Assembly: GCA_034434695.1 (NCBI GenBank)
Contig: DAOTYY010000036.1
Span: 1 to 40,415 of the forward strand
DNA: 40,415 nucleotides
From: DYEC01 sp034434695
GTDB taxonomy: Bacteria; Chloroflexota; Anaerolineae; Anaerolineales; Anaerolineaceae
Direction: 5' to 3'
The notes below the pieces were generated by a model. That model was not told the origin of the DNA. It ran no database searches and saw only the letters and a list, made by a program, of their open reading frames with translations. Positions 24,806 through 34,727 of the stretch are shown here, one piece after another; the stretch's first letter is position 1, and every line of letters starts with the position of its first letter. The position numbers and the translations under genes were made by a program.

Positions 24806-27800
24806 TTAACCCTTTGCAATATAGATTGGCAGGGTGAACGAAAAGACGCTCCCCTTGCCCGGCTCGCCTTCACTCTCGAACCAGATTTTCCCATGGTGCA
24901 TCTCAACTAACGTCTTTGATAATGCCAATCCTAAACCGTTACCTGCCGTCGCCAGAACCAGTGGATCGCTGCCACGGAAGAAACGGTCAAAAATACGGTG
25001 CTGTTGATCTTTGGGTATACCGATTCCATTATCCGCCACATCTATTTGAACTTCGTCCACCTTATCATGCAAACGGACAGTGATCTGTCCACCAGCAGGA
25101 GTATAGCTATAGCTGTTGGATACTAAATGAGCCATAATCTGCCTTACACGCTCCATGTCTCCATTCACTTTTGGCAGATCATGCGGCACCTCTAAAGTGA
25201 TGTTCATGGGTTTATTCTCCTCACGCGAGCGCCGTTGGATATCCTCAACCACCTCTTCAACCAGCGGACGCAAATCAAGCGGTTGCAAGTTGAGAGCAAC
25301 GCGCCCGGTTTCAATCCGAGAAACATCCAGCAAATCATTCACCAACACGGTCAAACGCTCCGTATTGGATTTTACAATCTCTAAAAAGCGGCGTTGCTGA
25401 TCAGTAATCTGACCCGCTGCCCCCATCAACATAATTTCAACATACCCCTTGATAGAAGTCATTGGTGTTCTTAGCTCGTGACTGACATTGGCAATAAACT
25501 CGGTTTTCAGCCGGTCTACCTGTACTTCATAAGTAATATCGCGGAAAATCGAAACCGTACCCAGAAATTCATTACGCAACAGTACTGGCGATAGGTGAAT
25601 TGAAACTACTGTATGATCATCCAACTCAATTTGCTCTGCATAAGTTTCCGAAGGCTGATACGCAGAAGGATTCTCTGACCAACGCTTTATCGTATCCAAC
25701 CAGTCCTGGCTCGATTTGCCGAACAAACCCGCCAGTTCCACCAGTGACTTTCCTGCCACCCGCGCAGCTGGCAGGTTCAGAATGCGCTCGGCTGAGGCAT
25801 TGAACAATGTAATTGTCATTTTTTGATCAGTCACCAATACGCCATCCGCTACAGCCTCCAGGATGGCACGTGAACGACTGGCAGCCACTTGTTGCTGGCG
25901 TAACATATCCCCCAGATCTTCTGACTGTTCACGCAACAGATCAAATAACGATGCATTATTAATTGCAATGCTCATCTGTCGCGCAACAGCCTCCACAAGC
26001 TCCACTTCCTCCGGTACAAATTGATCCGTCTGCCGATGTAACAGTAATAGAGAGCCTAAAATTTCCTGTCTCAAGATTAACGGTACTGCCACCAGACTGC
26101 GATATGCCGGGTATCTTTCTTTATAGTTATCCCAACGCGCATCCTGCGCAATGTCATTGACCACAACCGCCTTTCGTTCTGAGCGAACAAGGCGTACGAT
26201 CATTCGTTCTGCCTCGCCGATTGCCGACTGTTCATCTTGTGGAACTACTAGGGCTTTGCCCGCCTGATACACCCTTTCACCGCCATGAGAAAGGATAACC
26301 ATTGCCTGTTCTGAACCAGTTGCCTCATTCAGCACTTCCAGACTACGGCTGAGAACCTGATCCATGTTCAGGCTGGCTGAAAGCTCAGTAATGACGCGCA
26401 AGAGCATTTCTGTGTTTCGATGTTCGCGGCGCAGTTCAGCCGTGCGCTCCTCAACCCGTTTTTCCAGTTCTTCTGACAATAAGCGCGTTTCCGCAAAGAG
26501 ACGCGCATTCTGAATGGCGATTGCTGCCTGATTGCAAATCGTACGCGCCAGCTCAATCTCTTGGTGGCTATAACGATACGGCGTTGTCGTTTGCAGCCAC
26601 ACCCAGCCGAATAGATCTAACCCGCTCAACAATGGCACAATCAGCAAAGACTGAACATTGCGCGGCTCAAGATATTGTTCTCGCAGAATCGCAAGTTCAA
26701 TATCCGTTTGAACATCTGCGCAGTTATATACCCCTTTGCTCTCCCGCAGCCGTTCCAGAAGCGGAAAAGCCGACAAAGATTCACTGCTCTTCTCAAATGC
26801 CGGCTCCTCAAACGCCCAATAATATTGACCAGTCTGCTCACCAAGTAACATCACCGACACGCGGTCAACACTAAGCGCCGTCAGCAAACGAAGACTGACC
26901 AACCTGATAATATGATCTACATCCAGGGAACCACCCAGCTCGCTTGACAGCTCATTGAGTAACGATAGCCGCCGCGCCCGCTGATCCAGCTCGGCGGTAC
27001 GCCGCACACTCTCTTCAAAGAGCCGCGCATTTTCAAGCGCCACTGCTGCCTGACTGGCAAAAGTGGTTACCGCCTGAATCTGCTCAGGTGTGTAGAAATT
27101 TGCCTCTTTTTTCTCAAGTGCCAGCACACCTGTCAGCTCTGACTTAGCCAAAAGCGGAATACCCAACCAGGATAGATTTTCTGGTTCAATGAGAGATGGA
27201 AAGCGTTCATCCAGACGAACATCTCCTACAGAAATTGCTACTTCTGTCTCGACCATTTGCTGGAAAAGCTGACTATCTTCCACCGACACCGCCAGCCCAA
27301 TCCGGCTCTCATTATCTGCAAATCCGCTAGCGGCTGCTACAGTCAGTACATTACCCTCGCGCAGCCACAGAGTTGCCGTATCGTATGGCAGCACTGCCTT
27401 TAACTGGTCCAGCAGGGAAGCAATTAAGACATCGCTTTGCAAATTGGATGTAATTGTACCCGCCACCTGAGTTAGAGCCTGAAGCTGTGCCGTGCGTTCT
27501 TCCGTTTCGGCAAATAGATAAGCGTTTTCGAGTGCCAGCGCGGCTTGCTGGCATAGTGAAAGCCCAATCGTTTCATCCTCTTCTGAAAACGCCGCCGGTG
27601 TAGAGAAATTATCCAGCATTAACACGCCCAGCGTCTTTTCACCACGTCGAATGGGTATTGCCAGACAGGATATTGGCAGCTTTCCACCCGTAGCCTGGCG
27701 ATATGCCAGTAAGTCATCGGCAGTCAAATAATAATCGCTGGCGAAGTGAACTTCTGCCACGCGTTCCATTTTGCCGGATTGATAAACCCTCTGCACAATA

Positions 27801-30800
27801 GGCAAGGGAACTTTTTCCCCTGTCAGAAAATGGTGACAGACATTCGTCATGCTGGTATCGTCTGTATAACCCAATGAAGTTTTGACTTTAAGCGTCTGAT
27901 CATATTCATTCCAGAGTGCCACCCAGCCAGCGTTTGCATCTGGCAGTGCATGTAATGCACTTTCAACCAGCGTATTCAAAATGCTCAAAGGATCCAGGCT
28001 GCCCAGCTTGCGACTGAACTCAAGCAACAGGTTGACTTCCTTCAGATGTTGTCGCATATCGTTCAGCAACTGTAAATTTTGCAGAATGATGCCCACCTGG
28101 GTAGCCAGTTGAGCATACATGTAACGGTCATCTTCAGTAAATTCGAGGCGTGGCGTGCGATCGGTGACAAGCACCGCTGCCATTCGTCCGCCGCCAATCA
28201 TGAACGGGATACCCACGAAGGAACGCGCCTCCAGAGCATGCAGCAACGCGCAGTTCTGCCACTCCGGCGCGCTTTCAAGATTGGAAACCAGTAGCAAGCG
28301 CTCGTCCTGAATAACCTGCCGCAAGGGATTACGCTGCCCAAATAACGCTTCCGGATTAATACCGGGCGGCACACGCCCCACAACCTCGATCAATTGCGCT
28401 CCGCTAACCGGGTTGGCTTCAGCGAGCAGAGCGGTCTGCATATGGAAACGATTGACCATCTCGCCCGCAACCGTGTGCAAAACTGCCTGTATCGTGCCTT
28501 GCCGCCCTGCCTGCGCAAGAATCTCCAAACTGGCGCGAACGCGATCTAGCTGCTCCGAAGCACTGTGAAGAGCGATCGTTTGTTGTAAATCCTTGCGCAA
28601 CAACATGGTAATCGTCTGTCCGGCTTCGCCAACTTCTTCCATCGGCATCAATGGCACTGCCCCAGTCGACGCTAGCTGCGACTTCAGCTTCTCAATCTGT
28701 CGGTGATTATCAATCAGCAGGGTAGCTTGCATTGCCAGCAGCTCCAATGCCTCAAAAGTAGGGCGATCAGGCCGCTTCCCGCTCTGCGGTGCATCAACGC
28801 TGATTGTTCCCAGAGGACGGTTTTCGGAGTCATATAACGGGACGATCAAAACATCATCGGCGTTCCATACCTCTGGCTCCTCAAACTCAATTGCAGGAAG
28901 CACAGTAAAAGTCTGCAAGTCTTCTGGAAAACTCGGCATCCTTTCAGCCGGAATGAAGTAAGCTGAACCGACACGGAACTGAGGGTCCAAAATCTGCTCA
29001 AGACTACGCCAGGGGTGTTTCACCTTACGCATTTGTTCCCAGATGTCCGCTGCAAGACCCACTTGAGCTACGCGCTGCAACAACCCTGTCTCAGGTTCGT
29101 AAATACTAATCAAGACCACCTGAAAAAGTGTGGCCTCCCGAATTGCACCAGCAATGACCTTTAACTCATCTTCTAATGGGCGATCGCGGCGTAATTCACA
29201 CAACATCTTATACAATTCGCCAAGCGTTTCTACCTGACGTTTCAAAAGCTCATTGCGGTATGCCAGCTCTTCAAACTGAAGTGCGTTTCTCAAAGCCAGA
29301 GAAGCCTGAGAAGCCAACGAAAGGATAATCTCTTGAGCAGTCGTGTCAAAATGACCAGCACTCCTGGAATGCAGAAGGATCAAGCCAATTTGTTGCTTCT
29401 GATAGGGAATCGGAACAACTAGTGAAGAGACAACCCCCTCATGCAGAGGCGAAAAACTGGTTTTTGTAATATCAGCAGTCAGGAAAGGCTCGCCGCTTTT
29501 GGCAGCCATCCATTCAACCTGAGAAAGCTGAATCGCATCAGATTCTCCAACAACAAATCGAATTTTCGGAAATTCTTCTATCGAGTTTTGGTCAAATAAT
29601 AGAACGGCACCACAATCGGCACGGGTGACTTGTAGTGCCTCATCATAAACCATTTGCAGCAGGGAGCGTAAATCCAGCGAGGTGTTCAATTCACGACCAA
29701 TGCGTGAAAGCGCAATTAACTGATCTAAGCGTTGCCGCAGGTTTTCATCCGTCAACGAGATCATGCGTGAACGTTCCACCAGCCCTGCCAACTGACTGGC
29801 TGCGGCAGCTATCGTTTGTACATCTCCTTGACTGAAGGAATACTGCTCCTTGCTGCATAACCAGAGTTCACCAATGCCCTCTTCGCGCACCACCAACGGT
29901 ACAATAATCAACGAACCCAAGCCCCAGGCTTCCATGACGTTCTGGTAAAACGGGATAATGGGCTTATCTGGTTGAGAGCGTTCCACCACCAATGAGTGCA
30001 TACTGCTGGTCACTGTGAATGGAAACTGGGCATCATCAGTCTGCAATACACAATAACGTTCAGACAGGAGTGGCGGGTTTCCAAACAAAGACGATTGATG
30101 AAGCCGAAGCGCAGTACGGTTTTGATCCAATAGAAAGATTACGCCATAATCCGCCTGCAATAACTGCGCCAGCTCCTGAAGAGCCTGAAAAAAAATTTCG
30201 TTTACGTCTGCCGCCGAGCTGGTCAAACTGGTGACCTTCCGCATCACCTCAAGTCGCTGCACGCGCTGGTGGGCTTGATGAACCAGAAACACATTTTCAA
30301 TCACAGAAGCTGCCTGGTTTGCCACAATAGACAGCAAACGCATTTCATCCTGACTGAAAGACGATGCGCCATCAACATGGTTCGAAGCCTGCAGGAAACC
30401 AAACATTTGCCCGCCAACAGCCAACGGGATCAAAGCTGTATCCCGCAAGCTGGCTGCTTGGGCAATACTATCCAACCCTAGGGCATGCCAGCGTTCATCC
30501 TCAGCCGCATTCAAGCTGACAATCGGCTGTTTTTCCAGGAGCAGTTGTTCCGCTGTACTTCCTGGAGGAACAGTTGTACGATACATTTCTACAATATCTT
30601 CCGGCAATCCAAAAAAGGGTTTTTGGGCTTCCAGCGCATGGTCGGTATCGTTATAAAGCAAAAAGCCCACAACTTCCACTGGAAGCAGCGGGACAATGCT
30701 CTGCACCAGACGGGCAAAAAGAATCTGCAAGTCGCGAGTTTCACCCAAAGCCTGCGCAATCTGCGCCAACACGGAGAGTTCCGCCGTCCTGCGTTGTTCA

Positions 30801-31762
30801 TTACGATACAGAATAGCGTTACGAATTGCCGTCGCCGCCTGAACAGAAATCAGCCGTACCAGCTCCAGATCTTGCGGATGGAATGTGTCCTCGCTAAATG
30901 ACCCTAATTCAAGTGTTCCAACCAGTTCCTCACCGACCAGTAACGGTACTCCTAAGTAGGATCGCAAGGCAACAACTGCCGGATCGGCTGCGGCTTCTGG
31001 AAAAGTGGACACATTGCCAATCAATAGGGGTTTCCGATTCTTTGCAAGCAAACCCGCAAGCCGCTCGCCAACCTGATAAGTCTCCTTTAATGGTTCAACA
31101 TACCTCTCGCCCCCTTGCAAAGTCATCAGCCGGTAAGGCAGCAATCGCCCAGCCTCCGCGTCCCAGATTGCGATTTGCATGAAGTCGGAAGGGACAAGCT
31201 TCTCGATAGTTTCAACGATTGCCGTCAATGTGGGCTGCAATTGCAAACTGGAAGAAATCGCTTGCGCCAGCTCAGTAAAATTGAAGAGGCCTTGTGGAGA
31301 AAAAACGGTGTCTGAAACCAGTCCCCCGTCGCCAATCGGCTCTGTCTTCCGCAAAGCCAGTATCATTAAGGGACGGCTGTCATTTACCGCCCAGTAAGAC
31401 CTGGCTTCCAGTAACTGACCTTCAATCAAAAAGCGTGCCTGTCCTTCTGCTGCACATAACTGTAGAAAGACTTCGCTCGGACGGACACGACGCGCTAACC
31501 GCTCCAGGTCTGGCGTCTCACTTTCCAAAAGGCGGAAAACTTGTCGGGCATGTTCATTCATCGAAACCAGACGTCCCCCAGCCTGAATAACCAGCACAGC
31601 CTCCTGATGTCGCATCACACTCTCTGGTACCGGCATAGGCTTAACCGCAATCGCCGGGCGCATTCGTGGCACCAGACCAGCCAGCAGGCGCACAATTCCC
31701 CAAAACACAAGCGCCAGTGCAACGAACAGGATACCAAGACTGTAAGGATCTATCTGCCACAT
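24806..31762 (-). CDS. Giant multi-GAF sensor histidine kinase
   Basis: A 2318-residue kinase. A hydrophobic N-terminal segment (about 9-30) could anchor it to the membrane. A PAS-like stretch (about 47-140) follows. About ten consecutive GAF-like modules of roughly 175 residues fill about 155-1940; each ends in a strand such as IPLLAKSELTGVLAL and a helix such as SQAAVALENARLFEE. A second PAS domain (about 1965-2080) precedes the HisKA helix with FIANVSHELRTPMTSIKGY (phospho-His near 2098) and HATPase_c with DNGIGIPKDQQ and GNGLGLALSKTL. The linker helices (for example EELEKRVEERTAEL) suggest one long coiled-coil stalk. GAF domains bind small ligands or chromophores; none shows a recognised bilin or haem signature to me. 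It lies between a receiver-GGDEF gene and a receiver gene in one operon. Confidence 0.93.
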   Translation of the reverse strand: MWQIDPYSLGILFVALALVFWGIVRLLAGLVPRMRPAIAVKPMPVPESVMRHQEAVLVIQAGGRLVSMNEHARQVFRLLESETPDLERLARRVRPSEVFLQLCAAEGQARFLIEGQLLEARSYWAVNDSRPLMILALRKTEPIGDGGLVSDTVFSPQGLFNFTELAQAISSSLQLQPTLTAIVETIEKLVPSDFMQIAIWDAEAGRLLPYRLMTLQGGERYVEPLKETYQVGERLAGLLAKNRKPLLIGNVSTFPEAAADPAVVALRSYLGVPLLVGEELVGTLELGSFSEDTFHPQDLELVRLISVQAATAIRNAILYRNEQRRTAELSVLAQIAQALGETRDLQILFARLVQSIVPLLPVEVVGFLLYNDTDHALEAQKPFFGLPEDIVEMYRTTVPPGSTAEQLLLEKQPIVSLNAAEDERWHALGLDSIAQAASLRDTALIPLAVGGQMFGFLQASNHVDGASSFSQDEMRLLSIVANQAASVIENVFLVHQAHQRVQRLEVMRKVTSLTSSAADVNEIFFQALQELAQLLQADYGVIFLLDQNRTALRLHQSSLFGNPPLLSERYCVLQTDDAQFPFTVTSSMHSLVVERSQPDKPIIPFYQNVMEAWGLGSLIIVPLVVREEGIGELWLCSKEQYSFSQGDVQTIAAAASQLAGLVERSRMISLTDENLRQRLDQLIALSRIGRELNTSLDLRSLLQMVYDEALQVTRADCGAVLLFDQNSIEEFPKIRFVVGESDAIQLSQVEWMAAKSGEPFLTADITKTSFSPLHEGVVSSLVVPIPYQKQQIGLILLHSRSAGHFDTTAQEIILSLASQASLALRNALQFEELAYRNELLKRQVETLGELYKMLCELRRDRPLEDELKVIAGAIREATLFQVVLISIYEPETGLLQRVAQVGLAADIWEQMRKVKHPWRSLEQILDPQFRVGSAYFIPAERMPSFPEDLQTFTVLPAIEFEEPEVWNADDVLIVPLYDSENRPLGTISVDAPQSGKRPDRPTFEALELLAMQATLLIDNHRQIEKLKSQLASTGAVPLMPMEEVGEAGQTITMLLRKDLQQTIALHSASEQLDRVRASLEILAQAGRQGTIQAVLHTVAGEMVNRFHMQTALLAEANPVSGAQLIEVVGRVPPGINPEALFGQRNPLRQVIQDERLLLVSNLESAPEWQNCALLHALEARSFVGIPFMIGGGRMAAVLVTDRTPRLEFTEDDRYMYAQLATQVGIILQNLQLLNDMRQHLKEVNLLLEFSRKLGSLDPLSILNTLVESALHALPDANAGWVALWNEYDQTLKVKTSLGYTDDTSMTNVCHHFLTGEKVPLPIVQRVYQSGKMERVAEVHFASDYYLTADDLLAYRQATGGKLPISCLAIPIRRGEKTLGVLMLDNFSTPAAFSEEDETIGLSLCQQAALALENAYLFAETEERTAQLQALTQVAGTITSNLQSDVLIASLLDQLKAVLPYDTATLWLREGNVLTVAAASGFADNESRIGLAVSVEDSQLFQQMVETEVAISVGDVRLDERFPSLIEPENLSWLGIPLLAKSELTGVLALEKKEANFYTPEQIQAVTTFASQAAVALENARLFEESVRRTAELDQRARRLSLLNELSSELGGSLDVDHIIRLVSLRLLTALSVDRVSVMLLGEQTGQYYWAFEEPAFEKSSESLSAFPLLERLRESKGVYNCADVQTDIELAILREQYLEPRNVQSLLIVPLLSGLDLFGWVWLQTTTPYRYSHQEIELARTICNQAAIAIQNARLFAETRLLSEELEKRVEERTAELRREHRNTEMLLRVITELSASLNMDQVLSRSLEVLNEATGSEQAMVILSHGGERVYQAGKALVVPQDEQSAIGEAERMIVRLVRSERKAVVVNDIAQDARWDNYKERYPAYRSLVAVPLILRQEILGSLLLLHRQTDQFVPEEVELVEAVARQMSIAINNASLFDLLREQSEDLGDMLRQQQVAASRSRAILEAVADGVLVTDQKMTITLFNASAERILNLPAARVAGKSLVELAGLFGKSSQDWLDTIKRWSENPSAYQPSETYAEQIELDDHTVVSIHLSPVLLRNEFLGTVSIFRDITYEVQVDRLKTEFIANVSHELRTPMTSIKGYVEIMLMGAAGQITDQQRRFLEIVKSNTERLTVLVNDLLDVSRIETGRVALNLQPLDLRPLVEEVVEDIQRRSREENKPMNITLEVPHDLPKVNGDMERVRQIMAHLVSNSYSYTPAGGQITVRLHDKVDEVQIDVADNGIGIPKDQQHRIFDRFFRGSDPLVLATAGNGLGLALSKTLVEMHHGKIWFESEGEPGKGSVFSFTLPIYIAKG

Positions 31763-31785
31763 AATCAGAAGGACCTCACCATCCT

Positions 31786-32679
31786 TCAGCTACCCGTATC
31801 TTTACGACGCTCCCCCGCTGCCAACTCAGTAATCTCACGGATATCGGCAAACACATGGGTCGAAGGCGACACGGTACCAATTGTCAAACTCATCAAAGGT
31901 GCTTTCTGAATCCGCCCATTTTCATCTGGAGCCATAATGAAACCCTGCTGACGGTCGAGGTAGTTGTAATGGGTCAACACCTCCGTATCAAAACGGGATT
32001 TTAGGGTTTGCCGTATAGAAGGTGCCGCACTCTCAGTAGTGATGATCACAAAATTATCTCCGCCAGCATGTCCGATAAAGTCATTGGATGTGCCATATTG
32101 ATCTACAACCTCACCCAGCAACATGCCAGTAAAACGAAGTACATCGTTGGCGGCAATAAACCCGTACACATCTTTAAACGGTTCAAAGGCATTGATGCGC
32201 ACATCCATGAATGCCCAGCCTTTCTGTCGAATGATCTTACGTAATTGATCCTCAATCAGACGACCCGATGGCAAACCGGACTGAGGATCAGTCAAACTCT
32301 CACGTTCGGAACGAGCGATGGCATTTTGCACATACAGCTTCAGCTCCTCGATATCGAATGGCTTGGTAATATAGTTATCTGCCCCTAGTTCCAGCCCTTG
32401 CAGCTTGTCGCTTCTTTCGTCTTTCTGGGTCAGAAAGATGACAGGGATGTGACTGGTGCGCGTATTGGTGCGCAACGTGCGGCACACCTCATAACCATCA
32501 ATATCCGGCAGCATGATATCCAGCACGATCACGTGCGGCATTCCCTGACGCGTTTTCTCCAACGCCTCCGAACCGCGATGAGCAACATCTACTTGATACC
32601 CCTGACCAGAAAAGTAGATGCGCAACATATTTGCAATATCCTGATCGTCTTCCACAACCAAAAGGCGAGCGTCCATCAT
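31786..32679 (-). CDS. Response regulator with degenerate GGDEF domain
   Basis: A 297-residue protein. Residues 1-120 are an intact receiver: DD at 11-12, Asp54 in VLDIMLPD, Lys106 in ITKPFD. Residues about 128-285 are a GGDEF-like domain opening with LTDPQSGLPSGRLIEDQL, but the signature reads GHAGGDNF (206-210), with Asn instead of Glu. It may therefore not make cyclic di-GMP; such domains can bind GTP or act as regulators. GGGAGG precedes the ATG. It is the first gene of the operon with the giant kinase, directly downstream of a good promoter, and is presumably phosphorylated by that kinase. Confidence 0.9.
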   Translation of the reverse strand: MMDARLLVVEDDQDIANMLRIYFSGQGYQVDVAHRGSEALEKTRQGMPHVIVLDIMLPDIDGYEVCRTLRTNTRTSHIPVIFLTQKDERSDKLQGLELGADNYITKPFDIEELKLYVQNAIARSERESLTDPQSGLPSGRLIEDQLRKIIRQKGWAFMDVRINAFEPFKDVYGFIAANDVLRFTGMLLGEVVDQYGTSNDFIGHAGGDNFVIITTESAAPSIRQTLKSRFDTEVLTHYNYLDRQQGFIMAPDENGRIQKAPLMSLTIGTVSPSTHVFADIREITELAAGERRKDTGS

Positions 32680-32775
32680 TGTGAGCCTCCCTAATGATTC
32701 TGCATTTGCAGAGTTAAAATTTGCCAGACAAACCTATTCACCCGGCACAATGTTATTTTTCTCATCACTTATTCA

Positions 32776-32804
32776 ATCATAATATGTGAAACCGTTTATG
32801 ACAA
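32776..32804 (-). promoter_or_regulatory. Sigma70-type promoter of the kinase operon
   Basis: On the minus strand TTGTCA (32804-32799) and TATGAT (32781-32776) are 17 bp apart, about 97 nt upstream of the receiver-GGDEF start. It separates two transcription units of the signalling locus, although readthrough from the upstream unit is possible. Confidence 0.65.
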
Positions 32805-32814
32805 CCTTTAACAT

Positions 32815-34092
32815 TCACCAGGATTCGTCAATTTTCTCTCCAGGCCTGGGATACAAACGTGGGTATTGCCGATCGAGCTTCAACCAGTGATGATCGCTAT
32901 TTTCAAACCATATATCCTTGCTGATCACACGCCGCTCATTGGTAGCCACCAGCACAACATCCGACTCAATCATGCGTGCAGGATAAATCACAAAACCCGA
33001 GCCAATACGGCAATTATGCCCGACACACCCCCCCAGAACAGGTCGGTTACAATTCTTCAATTCACCATACGGATCGCGCGCTTTGATCGGCAAAGATAAC
33101 AGGTTGAAATCTGTAAACGTATTACCCGCACCGATAAAAGAATTTCGTCCTACCACACACATTTGCAGACAGGTGTTCTGCGCCACCATGCTGTTATCCA
33201 TGATTGTGGTCATAAACAGCGCCGCACGAAAAGGTAAAAACGTCCCATCTCCTACTACAGAGAGCATCAACTGACAACCCTGAGAAATATTCACATTGCT
33301 CCCAATAATACAATTTTCGATCACTGCCCCAGCCCCAATGGTTACGTTATCGCCAATGGTTGTCGGTCCGTGAATGACAGCCGTGGGGTCAATCACACAA
33401 TTGCGGCCGGTTTTGACAACGGCAGAACACTCTAATAGTTGCCTGCCTTCATACAAAGCGCTGGCAAGCACTTTGATTTTGAAGAAAGGATCGCGGTTTA
33501 AGCGATCTTCAAACCTCGCCCCGCGTCCAAACAAACCAAATACGGTATCAGCAAGAAAGACATGCACCCAAGTATCAATTGCCATCAAACTACGCAAGGG
33601 TACCTGATAAACCAGATCACCTTTTTCAACTGCCATATACGTTGGCACATGATAATACCCAATCTCACGTGCCAATAAGTCAATCACCAGCGGCTCAGCA
33701 TCAGGCTGTGGACCGTTGGGATAGTACCACAAATCTGCCAGATACAGGTCGCCAGCAGGCGAATAGGAAATTGAAAGCGGCAGGCAGTGTTCCCGAAATG
33801 CCGCATCCTTCAACGAGAAAGCCGCTCGCGAAGGATAAGAACGTCTGCGCGCCTGGGCGATAAATTCCGCAATATAAAACTCATCAAAAAACAGATTGTC
33901 CCGATATACCAGACAGGGCTCGCGCGTTTTGGGCAGGCGCGCCCCAGGCGGCAATTCAAATTCGCGGCTGATATACGGAGCCAGCACATCGCGCTGCAAC
34001 AACCAGAGCGGTTTATTCTGAATACGCAGGTCGCGCGCAGGCTCATTGAAGGGTGCTATCAGCCGTTTATTTTGCAAGATTATTTTGAACAT
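32815..34092 (-). CDS. Hexapeptide-repeat (left-handed beta-helix) protein
   Basis: About 425 residues from the ATG at 34092 (a TTG at 34098 overlaps the V4R-like gene). The N-terminal half (about 1-215) is not recognised. From about 215 to 390 there are imperfect hexapeptide repeats typical of a left-handed beta-helix: VIDPTAVIHGPTTIGDNVTI, GAGAVIENCIIGSNVNI, GRNSFIGAGNTF and GHNCRIGSGFVIYPARMI. GlmU-like sugar-nucleotide and acyl transferases share this fold. No catalytic signature is evident, so transferase activity is only possible. It is the last gene of the GTPase unit, with a stop-start near-overlap to its upstream neighbour. Confidence 0.82.
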   Translation of the reverse strand: MFKIILQNKRLIAPFNEPARDLRIQNKPLWLLQRDVLAPYISREFELPPGARLPKTREPCLVYRDNLFFDEFYIAEFIAQARRRSYPSRAAFSLKDAAFREHCLPLSISYSPAGDLYLADLWYYPNGPQPDAEPLVIDLLAREIGYYHVPTYMAVEKGDLVYQVPLRSLMAIDTWVHVFLADTVFGLFGRGARFEDRLNRDPFFKIKVLASALYEGRQLLECSAVVKTGRNCVIDPTAVIHGPTTIGDNVTIGAGAVIENCIIGSNVNISQGCQLMLSVVGDGTFLPFRAALFMTTIMDNSMVAQNTCLQMCVVGRNSFIGAGNTFTDFNLLSLPIKARDPYGELKNCNRPVLGGCVGHNCRIGSGFVIYPARMIESDVVLVATNERRVISKDIWFENSDHHWLKLDRQYPRLYPRPGEKIDESW

Positions 34093-34094
34093 TC

Positions 34095-34727
34095 TCAATC
34101 CAATGGCTGCTTATGAATTTGAAACACACAAGCTAATCCGCCTGCTGCGCAGCACTCAACCTCACGAATCTCGTAAAACCGCCCTCCACTCACCCAGGAG
34201 AAGTACTCCTGAAGCAAACCAGTGATAAAATAACAAACCCCGCTCTTTTCAGATTGCCTATCCAAACACCACGGGCATTGATCCATCCGCCAGCTCCAGG
34301 TGCTCTCGTTTTCTGTCACCTGAATCGGCACGTTGCAATGGAACGAGAGCATTTCTGCCAGTACTGTCATACCTGCCTTTAAGCGCTGGGGGGCAGGTAA
34401 CAAACGATATTCCAGCTCGCTTAACCTCATTTGCATACCAAAGCGTTGTAACAAATATTTGAAAGCCGCCTTGCCAGAACGCAGAACAACCCCCTGACCA
34501 CCTCTCAATCCGTACAACTGCTCCAGAGCTTTGAACAAACTGACAATCTCATCAAAGGTCAGGTCATCCCCTAGCTCAAAGAGCGTGCGCGCCTCATCTT
34601 TCGCACCCATCAAGCTGACGGTATTCATTGCCGCCATCACGCCAGATTGCCCAATAATTTCCTGCATTCCCGCCAGAAGAACTTGACTTAATTCACGTGA
34701 ACAATGACAAGACTTCAGGGTTGTCAT
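34095..34727 (-). CDS. V4R-like (4-vinyl reductase/hydrocarbon-binding domain) protein
   Basis: A 210-residue soluble protein. The C-terminal half, about 100-205, has a cysteine-rich pattern: QCPWCLDRQSEKSGVCYF followed by EVECCAAGGLACVFQI. The last part is the usual V4R ending (Cys, Gly, Cys, then a hydrophobic strand). V4R domains are predicted small-molecule sensors that bind hydrocarbons or other hydrophobic ligands, with the cysteines possibly holding a metal. The N-terminal half is helical and not recognised. Its ATG overlaps the hydrolase stop by 4 nt. It is a plausible sensor for the GTPase unit. Confidence 0.75.
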   Translation of the reverse strand: MTTLKSCHCSRELSQVLLAGMQEIIGQSGVMAAMNTVSLMGAKDEARTLFELGDDLTFDEIVSLFKALEQLYGLRGGQGVVLRSGKAAFKYLLQRFGMQMRLSELEYRLLPAPQRLKAGMTVLAEMLSFHCNVPIQVTENESTWSWRMDQCPWCLDRQSEKSGVCYFITGLLQEYFSWVSGGRFYEIREVECCAAGGLACVFQIHKQPLD

